Assembly (NCBI GenBank): GCA_002862095.1
Contig: PHSQ01000005.1
Coordinates: 213,828 to 277,827, forward strand
Origin: Methylocystis sp. KS32
Lineage (GTDB): Bacteria > Pseudomonadota > Alphaproteobacteria > Rhizobiales > Beijerinckiaceae
DNA length: 64,000 nucleotides
Reading direction: 5' to 3'
Each line of letters starts with the position of its first letter. Position 1 is the first letter of the stretch. A model generated the notes under the pieces. That model searched no databases. It was not told where the DNA came from and worked only from the letters and a program-made list of their open reading frames with translations. Shown one piece after another: positions 55,219 through 61,398 of the stretch. Both the position numbers and the translations under genes were made by a program.

Positions 55219-55238
55219 ATATACGCCAATGCGCATAT
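55219..55238. promoter_or_regulatory. ArsR operator of the arsP-like operon
   Basis: Half-sites ATATACGC (55219-55226) and GCGCATAT (55231-55238) around CAAT match in 7 of 8 positions. The repeat begins nine bases upstream of the arsR start at 55210, in a locally AT-rich spot, as expected for a repressor site in a leftward promoter. Confidence 0.65.
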
Positions 55239-55516
55239 GCGGGAAAGCAGAAATAGTGCTCAGGCTCGCTCGGCAGCCGCGCGTCCCCCGCATGCCATCT
55301 CGAACTTTTGATTAAACGACGGCACGAAACCGGTACGCTCGTTTCGGCCCGCGATGTCGCCGTACCGCGCGCCTGCCGGTCAGGCTTCGGCGAGACCACG
55401 ACATTGGCAGTTTTTGAACCCAGGGGCCTTGCGGCAGATCAATGTATTGCGAATGCGCGGAACGCCGGTTTCGCTCGTCTCCGAATCCAGAGTGAGAGTC
55501 CGGAGGGGTTAGCCGT
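55239..55516. other. non-coding region between the arsR operator and the ardC leader
   Basis: No frame here resembles a protein. The stretch marks the change from resistance cargo to ICE backbone. The ardC promoter must lie in it, but no clear -35/-10 pair stands out. Confidence 0.4.
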
Positions 55517-55556
55517 GACGGGTTGAAGGTCGCGAGAGAGGCTCGCGGCGCCCGTC
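55517..55556 (+). ncRNA. ardC leader hairpin (copy A)
   Basis: Outer stem GACGGG (55517-55522) with CCCGTC (55551-55556); inner stem CGCGAG (55531-55536) with CTCGCG (55542-55547) around AGAGG. GGAG follows, then the ATG at 55570. The same design precedes parB (56630-56670), with changed but still pairing bases in the inner stem. It is a candidate translational control element or protein-binding RNA. Confidence 0.55.
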
Positions 55557-55569
55557 GCGGAGAACCGCG

Positions 55570-56532
55570 ATGTCCAAACATACCGCTCCCGTTCGCTCCG
55601 GCCAGGACCGGGCCAGCATCTATCGGGAAATTACCGATAAAATCATCCTCGAGCTGGAAGCCGGCCGGATTCCCTGGGTCCAGCCTTGGGGGATGGCTTC
55701 AGCGACGGCGACGATCGCCATGCCGCGGAACGCTTCGACCCATCGCCGGTATTCGGGGATCAATGTGCTGATACTCTGGGGGGCAGTTTTCGCGCAAAGC
55801 TTCACCGGCCAAAACTGGCTTACCTTTCGGCAGGCCCTCGGTCTTGGTGGCAATGTCAGAAAGGGCGAGCGCGGGACGACCGTCGTCTACGCCGACCGCT
55901 TCATCCCGCGGGATGAGCGCCGCCGTGCGGAGGAGAGCGGTGAAGAGCCTGGCGTGATCCCGTTCCTCAAGCGCTTCACTGTCTTCAACACGGACCAGTG
56001 CGAGGGCCTGCCCGAGGAGATCACCACCTTGGCGCCGCCGCCTCCACCCAACCTGATCGAGCCGCGGGCCGAGGCCTTGATCGCCGCCACCGGCGCGGAT
56101 TTCCGTATTGGCGGGCCACGTGCCTTCTACAGCCCTGGCCTCGACTTCGTGCAGGTTCCGCCTCCGCAAGCCTATTTCGACCCGATCAACTGGCACCGGA
56201 CGGCCTTTCACGAGCTATCGCATTGGAGTGGAGCCGCCTCCAGACTTGGCCGGGATTTCTCCGGTTCGTTCGGCACGAAATGCTATGCACGCGAGGAGTT
56301 GGTGGCTGAAATGGCGGGTGCCTTCGTGTGCGCTTCGCTCGGGATAGTGCCGACCGTGCGCCACGCCGACTATATCGGTTCCTGGCTGGAAGTACTGCGC
56401 GAGGATGATCGCGCCATCGTCCGCGCTGCCAGCGCTGCCTCCAAAGCCGCCGACTATTTGTTGGCGTTCCAGCCTGATCGGCTCGAACCAGACGATGTCG
56501 ACGCGACCAACACTGAGCGCGAAGCCGCGTGA
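55570..56532 (+). CDS. ardC: ArdC-like antirestriction / ssDNA-binding protein
   Basis: 320 residues. The N-terminal ArdC ssDNA-binding domain has RASIYREITDKIILELEAGR and IPWVQPWG; the C-terminal zincin-like domain has AFHELSHWSGAASRLGR (HExxH) and YAREELVAEMAGAF for the third ligand. ArdC proteins protect incoming single-stranded DNA during conjugation and blunt restriction. It is the first gene of the backbone block and has a structured leader. Confidence 0.93.
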   Translation: MSKHTAPVRSGQDRASIYREITDKIILELEAGRIPWVQPWGMASATATIAMPRNASTHRRYSGINVLILWGAVFAQSFTGQNWLTFRQALGLGGNVRKGERGTTVVYADRFIPRDERRRAEESGEEPGVIPFLKRFTVFNTDQCEGLPEEITTLAPPPPPNLIEPRAEALIAATGADFRIGGPRAFYSPGLDFVQVPPPQAYFDPINWHRTAFHELSHWSGAASRLGRDFSGSFGTKCYAREELVAEMAGAFVCASLGIVPTVRHADYIGSWLEVLREDDRAIVRAASAASKAADYLLAFQPDRLEPDDVDATNTEREAA

Positions 56533-56629
56533 TCATGGCGCACGCATCTGCGGAAACCCGCGTTTCCGATTCCGCGGATATGCGTTTTCGCGACCTCAAA
56601 GAGAGTCAGAGGAAGGCTGGGTTTTTCGT

Positions 56630-56670
56630 GACGGGTTGGAGGTCGAGAGAGAGTCTTTCGGCCGCCCGTC
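56630..56670 (+). ncRNA. parB leader hairpin (copy B)
   Basis: Outer stem GACGGG (56630-56635) with CCCGTC (56665-56670); inner stem CGAGAG (56644-56649) with CTTTCG (56655-56660), pairing fully if G-U is allowed. GCGGAGAA follows, then the ATG at 56685. Outer bases and the GAGAGAG motif are the same as in copy A, while inner-stem bases differ and still pair. Confidence 0.55.
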
Positions 56671-56684
56671 GCGGAGAATAGAAC

Positions 56685-58775
56685 ATGGCTACCGCCGTCC
56701 AAAAGATCACCCTCAGCGCCTCACGCGACATCCCCTTCAACAAGCTGGTGCTCAGCCAGGCGAACGTCCGGCGCGTGAAGGCCGGCGTCTCGATCGAGGA
56801 ACTGGCCGAGGACATCGCCCGACGCACGCTCTTGCAGAGCCTCAGCGTCCGACCGGTTCTCGACGCCGAAGGCCAGGAGACCGGCATGTTCGAAATCCCG
56901 GCCGGTGGCCGGCGCTTCCGGGCGCTCGAACTGCTGGTCAAGCAAAAGCGCCTGGCGAAGACCGCGCCGGTCCCCTGCGTGCTGCGCGAGGGCGGCATCG
57001 CCGAGGAGGATTCGCTGGCCGAGAACGTCCAACGCGTCGCGCTCCATCCGCTCGACCAGTTCCGCGCCTTCCAGGCGTTGCGCGACAAGGGCCTCGGCGA
57101 CGAGGAGATCGCCGCGCGGTTCTTCGTGACCCCGACCGTGGTGAAGCAGCGCCTGCGTTTGGCCGCCGTCTCCGACAAGCTCCTCGACATCTATGCCGAG
57201 GACGGCATGACACTGGAGCAGTTGATGGCGTTCACCGTCAACAACGACCATGCTCGTCAGGAGCAGGTCTGGGACGCCGTCTCGCGCTCCTATAACAAGG
57301 AGTCCTATCTGATCCGCCGCCAACTCACCGAGGGCGCAGTCCGGGCCTCCGACCGCCGCGCGCGGTTCGTCGGCATGAACATCTATGAAGCCGCCGGCGG
57401 CGTGGTCATGCGCGACCTCTTCCAGCATGACGATGGCGGCTGGCTGCAGGATCCGGCGTTGCTTGATCGGCTGGTGACCGAGAAGCTCCAGGCCGAGGCC
57501 GAGACGCTGCGGGCGGAGGGTTGGAGCTGGATCGCGGTCGCCACCGACTTCCCCTATGGCCACGCCGCCGGTCTGCGCCGCCTCACCGGCGAGACGGTCG
57601 ATCTCAGCGAAGAGGAGAACGCCAGCTTCGCCTCGCTGAAGGCCGAACAGGACGCGCTTGAGGAGCAATACTCTCAAGCCGACGAGTTGCCCGACGAGGT
57701 CGATCAGCGCCTCGGCGAGATCGAGACCGCGATCGCGGCGTTCGAGAACCGGCCAGTCCACTACGATCCGGCCGAGATCGCTCGCGCGGGCATCTTCGTC
57801 AGCATCGACAACGAGGGGGCGCTGCACATCGAACGCGGCTTTGTGCGCCCCGAGGACGAAGCGCCGGTCGAGCCAGTCCAGGGCGGCGATGGCGATGCGC
57901 CGGAAACCACCGCCCGTGCGAGCGGCGCCATCCACCGGGCCGTCATCACCATCGGCGGCGCGCCGACGGGTTCCGAGATCGACACGCCGGAGGATGACGA
58001 GACCATCCGTCCGCTTTCGGATCGGTTGGTGACTGAGCTGACCGCCCATCGCACCCTGGCGTTGCGGGATGCGCTGGCGAACGATCCGCACATCGCCTTC
58101 CAGGCGGTGCTGCACGCCCTCTGCCTTAACGGGTTCTACCGCTCCGCCTCGAACACCTGCCTGGAGATCACGGCGAAGCACTCCGGCTTCAGCGCGCAGG
58201 CGGCGGGGTTGGCGGAGACCGCCTCCGCCAAAGCGATCGATGCACGGCACGCGCAGTGGGCCAAGCAGTTGCCTGAAGCGCCGGCGGCTCTGTGGGACTC
58301 GCTGACGGCGTTCGACAGCGACAGCCAAGCTGCGCTCTTCGCTCACTGCGCCGCCCTCACAGTCAATGTCGTGAAGGAGCCTTGGAACCGGCGTCCGGAC
58401 GCTTTCGCGCATGGCGACCAGCTCGCCCGGACCGTCAATCTCGACTTGGCCGCCGCCGGCTGGGCGCCGACCGTCGATAACTATCTCGGCCGGGTTCCGA
58501 AGGCGCGCATCCTCGAAGCCGTGCGTGAGGCCAAGGGCGAGCAATCGGCGCAGCTCATCGACCACCTCAAGAAGACCGACATGGCCAAAGAGGCCGAGCG
58601 GCTGCTTGCCGGCACGGGTTGGCTGCCGGAGCCGCTTCGCCTCGTCGAGGTCGCACCCGTCGGCGACGAGTCCACCGGCGAGTCCGAGGCGCTGCCGGAC
58701 TTCCTCGCGGGGGACGAGGACGAAGCGCCCGCCGACGCCGACGAAGAGCCGGCGCACATGGTCGCGGCCGAGTGA
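56685..58775 (+). CDS. ParB/RepB/Spo0J-family partition-like protein
   Basis: 696 residues. The N-terminal ParB domain has NVRRVKAGVSIEELAEDIAR, EIPAGGRRFRALELL (CTP-binding GxRR) and SLAENVQRVALHPLDQFRAF, then a helix-turn-helix (IAARFFVTPTVVKQRLRLAA). The rest is long and acidic, with EEYSQADELP-like helical stretches, and no second known domain that I can name. Ordinary ParB is about 300 residues; these long forms are typical of alphaproteobacterial ICEs and plasmids. There is no parA beside it, so a role in stability or gene control is unclear. Confidence 0.88.
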   Translation: MATAVQKITLSASRDIPFNKLVLSQANVRRVKAGVSIEELAEDIARRTLLQSLSVRPVLDAEGQETGMFEIPAGGRRFRALELLVKQKRLAKTAPVPCVLREGGIAEEDSLAENVQRVALHPLDQFRAFQALRDKGLGDEEIAARFFVTPTVVKQRLRLAAVSDKLLDIYAEDGMTLEQLMAFTVNNDHARQEQVWDAVSRSYNKESYLIRRQLTEGAVRASDRRARFVGMNIYEAAGGVVMRDLFQHDDGGWLQDPALLDRLVTEKLQAEAETLRAEGWSWIAVATDFPYGHAAGLRRLTGETVDLSEEENASFASLKAEQDALEEQYSQADELPDEVDQRLGEIETAIAAFENRPVHYDPAEIARAGIFVSIDNEGALHIERGFVRPEDEAPVEPVQGGDGDAPETTARASGAIHRAVITIGGAPTGSEIDTPEDDETIRPLSDRLVTELTAHRTLALRDALANDPHIAFQAVLHALCLNGFYRSASNTCLEITAKHSGFSAQAAGLAETASAKAIDARHAQWAKQLPEAPAALWDSLTAFDSDSQAALFAHCAALTVNVVKEPWNRRPDAFAHGDQLARTVNLDLAAAGWAPTVDNYLGRVPKARILEAVREAKGEQSAQLIDHLKKTDMAKEAERLLAGTGWLPEPLRLVEVAPVGDESTGESEALPDFLAGDEDEAPADADEEPAHMVAAE

Positions 58776-58836
58776 CTGTCGACATGCGGGGTGACTTCGG
58801 CCGCCCCGCATTCGTTTCTCCATCCAATTCCACCCG

Positions 58837-58862
58837 AAAGCCCGGCCATCGCGCCGGGCTTT
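58837..58862 (+). terminator. hairpin terminator/attenuator before DUF6878
   Basis: AAAGCCCGGC (58837-58846) pairs perfectly with GCCGGGCTTT (58853-58862) around six bases, ending in a short T run. It lies 20 bases before the DUF6878 start, so it would end transcripts from parB unless read through. A near copy occurs at 59761-59786. Confidence 0.7.
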
Positions 58863-58882
58863 CTCGCTTTCGGAGCCATGCC

Positions 58883-59362
58883 ATGACCGAGCATTCCCCC
58901 ATCACCCCAACAGCCGCCCCGACGCTCACCGATTGGGATGTCCAGCGCGATGAGCATGATCGCCTCAACGCCGAACTGCGTCCCGCGAACAAGGCCGTTG
59001 TCTTCGATGCGCTCACCGCCGCCGGCCTCACCATCGTCACCGTCCGTTTCGACGGCTATGGCGACAGCGGACAGATCGAAGACATCGAAGCCAAGGCCGG
59101 CGACGATGTCGTCGCCCTGCCGCCCGGCAATGTCGAGATCGCGGCCGCCGCCTGGGGCCACGCCGAGCCCGAACGGACGGGGATGTCCATCCGCCACGCA
59201 ATCGAGCGGCTGGCCTACGATTTTCTCGAGGAAACCCACGACGGCTGGGAAAATAGCGACGGCGCCTATGGCGACTTCATCTTCGACGTCGCCGAACGGA
59301 CCATTACGCTCGACTACAACGAGCGGCACATGGAGTCCGATTATTCCCAGCACGTATTCTGA
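58883..59362 (+). CDS. DUF6878 family protein
   Basis: 159 residues from the ATG at 58883 (GGAG upstream). DWDVQRDEHDRLNAELRPAN, VTVRFDGYGDSGQIEDIEAK and RTITLDYNERHMESDYSQHV match a small family seen in this backbone block of alphaproteobacterial mobile elements. Acidic, soluble, function unknown. The next gene follows after ten bases. Confidence 0.75.
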   Translation: MTEHSPITPTAAPTLTDWDVQRDEHDRLNAELRPANKAVVFDALTAAGLTIVTVRFDGYGDSGQIEDIEAKAGDDVVALPPGNVEIAAAAWGHAEPERTGMSIRHAIERLAYDFLEETHDGWENSDGAYGDFIFDVAERTITLDYNERHMESDYSQHVF

Positions 59363-59372
59363 GGAGGTGACG

Positions 59373-59735
59373 ATGGGACATTGTTTTCATCACGCGCTTT
59401 CCTCGGTGAAGAAATGGGGCGGCGCGGCCGAGGACTATCTGCCGCTGCATCAATGGTTCGACGAGTCGAAAGCCATCACTGCTGATTTTCGGCACCGCGC
59501 GTTGCGCCATCATGCCGAAGGCATCTTCATGCTGGAGCGCTTCTTCGGCCCGACGATCACGATCTCGACCGGCCGCGTGGTGCCGGTCCGGCTGATTGGC
59601 GAGCAGCATGTGCGCGAAGACCTCGGCTTCATCCCGAGCTTCGCGGATTGGGTGCGCTGCATCCGCCCCGAGCCCTGGATGGGCCGGGCCCAGCCGATCC
59701 ATCGCGACGTCGATCCCTTCGCCGCCGCCGGCTGA
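59373..59735 (+). CDS. DUF6915 family protein
   Basis: 120 residues from the ATG at 59373, preceded by GAGGAGGTGA, a strong ribosome-binding site. The sequence MGHCFHHALSSVKKWGGAAE, LRHHAEGIFMLERFFGPTI and EQHVREDLGFIPSFADWV is typical of the family; many His residues could bind metal. Function unknown. It forms a pair with the DUF6878 gene. Confidence 0.75.
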   Translation: MGHCFHHALSSVKKWGGAAEDYLPLHQWFDESKAITADFRHRALRHHAEGIFMLERFFGPTITISTGRVVPVRLIGEQHVREDLGFIPSFADWVRCIRPEPWMGRAQPIHRDVDPFAAAG

Positions 59736-59760
59736 TCACTCTTCCTCGTCAACCCAACCA

Positions 59761-59786
59761 AAAGCCCGGCCATCGTGCCGGGCTTT
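59761..59786 (+). terminator. hairpin terminator/attenuator, second copy
   Basis: AAAGCCCGGC (59761-59770) with GCCGGGCTTT (59777-59786), loop CATCGT. Stem and loop differ by a single base from the hairpin at 58837. It lies 20 bases before the next start, the same spacing. Confidence 0.7.
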
Positions 59787-59806
59787 CGCATTTCTGGAGA
59801 CCCGAC

Positions 59807-60553
59807 ATGGCCAACTACTTCTCACCCACCGTCATTCAGCAATCGATCCCGATCACCGACATGACGCCGCTCGAACGTCTCTTGCTCAGCCTCATCTTCG
59901 ATGCCGAGCCGGATGGCGAGGCGATGTACTTCCACACCTCTCTCGGTCCGAGCGACACTATCGGGCTTTCGATCGACGAACTTCGTGCGGCGTTCGATGC
60001 ATCCGCAGGAATCGACAGCACGGCGACCACGTACATCGCCGAGCGCGTGGCGGTCGCATCCACCGACGACACCGAGATCGAGATCGATTTCAGCGGCACA
60101 TCCTGGGAGTTCATCTTCCAGGACGTCGTCCGGCGCTCATCCACGCTCCGCTACGTCACCGCGGTTACGTCTTTCACCTGCTCGAAGATGCGGCCGGACG
60201 GCTTCGGCGGCATGGCGGTGCTGATCACGGCGGACGCGATTGTTGGCAAATCCACCAATGACATCCTCGAGAACTTCCTCGCGGAGAAGGAGGGAGATGC
60301 CGCCGATGACGGCGTGCATGTTCTGCTCCGCATCCGCGAAGACGCCGTCAGGCAACAGATCGGCCAGGCAATCGAGGCCGATCCCACGCTCACCCGTCTT
60401 ACGGCCGACGCGGTCAATGACTCTGACATCCACGCCGCCTGTCTCGCCGTCGTCGAATGCAGCGACCTGTCAGAGGAGCAAGGCGCCGCCGAGTTTCGCG
60501 CCGCGCTCGCGGCGATACGCGAAGCCGAACAACGGCTCGCTCCGATCCGCTGA
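59807..60553 (+). CDS. unknown ICE backbone protein
   Basis: 248 residues from the ATG at 59807 (GGAGA upstream). I do not recognise a domain. It is acidic and soluble, with TPLERLLLSLIFDAEPDGEA, TSWEFIFQDVVRRSSTLRYV and LRIREDAVRQQIGQAIEADP. No signal peptide or membrane segment. It is flanked by conserved ICE genes and preceded by the repeated hairpin, so it is probably a real backbone gene. Confidence 0.65.
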   Translation: MANYFSPTVIQQSIPITDMTPLERLLLSLIFDAEPDGEAMYFHTSLGPSDTIGLSIDELRAAFDASAGIDSTATTYIAERVAVASTDDTEIEIDFSGTSWEFIFQDVVRRSSTLRYVTAVTSFTCSKMRPDGFGGMAVLITADAIVGKSTNDILENFLAEKEGDAADDGVHVLLRIREDAVRQQIGQAIEADPTLTRLTADAVNDSDIHAACLAVVECSDLSEEQGAAEFRAALAAIREAEQRLAPIR

Positions 60554-60632
60554 TCGGGGGGACTTTCAAAACCAACCCCGCGCCGCGCTCACCGCGCGCA
60601 TCGCGTTCATCTCACATCGAAAGGAGACAGTT

Positions 60633-61229
60633 ATGGGCTGGCTCTACATGAAATCCCTCAAGGGCCATTCCGGCCCGCGCCAATATCTCGACGCTCAGTT
60701 CACGCACGAGCGCCCCGACTTAATTTCCAAAGTGCTGCGCTCCGCGCTTGTGGGCATGCGCGTATATTACGCCGCCGTGGAGCAGGTCCGCGTGGCCACT
60801 GGTCAGCGGGAGGTCTGGGCCGCCATCTGCCTCGTCCGATACAATCCGCGCGACCCCGAGGGCTACATCTTCGGCTACAAGGATATGGAAGAATCGATGG
60901 GGCCATGTGAGTCCGATTGCCCCGAATCGATTCTCGATCTGCTGACGCCGACTGACCGCGAATATGCGATGCAATGGCGGGCTCGGTGCCGCGAAAACAC
61001 TGTCGCTCGTCGCACGAGGGCCTCCAAGCCGAACCCGCGCGTTGGCCAGGTGATCGTCTTCGACGAGCCGCTCTCGTTCGCCGATGGCCGAAGCTTCCAG
61101 CAGTTGGAAGTCATCGCCAACCCGCGCAGCCATCGCACCCTGCTCTTTCGTGCGTCCGGCTCCGGCAACATCTATCGGATTCCCAACATCAAGAGGCGGT
61201 CCTACCGACTCGTCGATCCCACGGGCTGA
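60633..61229 (+). CDS. DUF6927 domain protein
   Basis: 198 residues from the ATG at 60633 (AAGGAGA upstream). MGWLYMKSLKGHSGPRQYLD, YYAAVEQVRVATGQREVWAA and YIFGYKDMEESMGPCESDCP are typical; the two cysteines in GPCESDCPESILDLL are conserved-looking. The C-terminus is basic (SGNIYRIPNIKRRSYRLVD). Function unknown; a standard member of this backbone block. A strong terminator follows. Confidence 0.75.
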   Translation: MGWLYMKSLKGHSGPRQYLDAQFTHERPDLISKVLRSALVGMRVYYAAVEQVRVATGQREVWAAICLVRYNPRDPEGYIFGYKDMEESMGPCESDCPESILDLLTPTDREYAMQWRARCRENTVARRTRASKPNPRVGQVIVFDEPLSFADGRSFQQLEVIANPRSHRTLLFRASGSGNIYRIPNIKRRSYRLVDPTG

Positions 61230-61256
61230 GCAGGCGCCTTCGTCCGCGCGCCATCA

Positions 61257-61287
61257 AAGGGTCCGGCGCCCAGCGCCGGGCCCTTTT
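61257..61287 (+). terminator. rho-independent terminator after DUF6927
   Basis: A 14-base stem (61257-61270 with 61274-61287; one G-U pair) around CCA, followed by more T. It separates the DUF genes from the helicase transcript, which has its own leader. Confidence 0.8.
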
Positions 61288-61340
61288 CTTCTTGGGAGTC
61301 CCGAGAGGGAGAGGGTTGCCGGGACAGGTTTGAGTCGCTG

Positions 61341-61372
61341 GGGTCGAGAGAGAGCGCCCCTCGGCTCGACCC
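61341..61372 (+). ncRNA. helicase leader hairpin (copy C)
   Basis: GGGTCGAG (61341-61348) pairs perfectly with CTCGACCC (61365-61372). The 5' side and loop start share GGTCGAGAGAGAG with copy B at 56641-56653. It lies 27 bases upstream of the ATG at 61399. Outer stem differs from copies A and B. Confidence 0.45.
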
Positions 61373-61398
61373 GTTCCGGCTCTCCCGAGGTTCCCTTC

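Noticed and set aside
56721..58823. A 700-residue open frame antisense to the parB-like gene
   Set aside because: It mirrors the codon pattern of the sense gene in GC-rich DNA; the sense strand has ParB motifs and a ribosome-binding site, and the antisense product resembles nothing.
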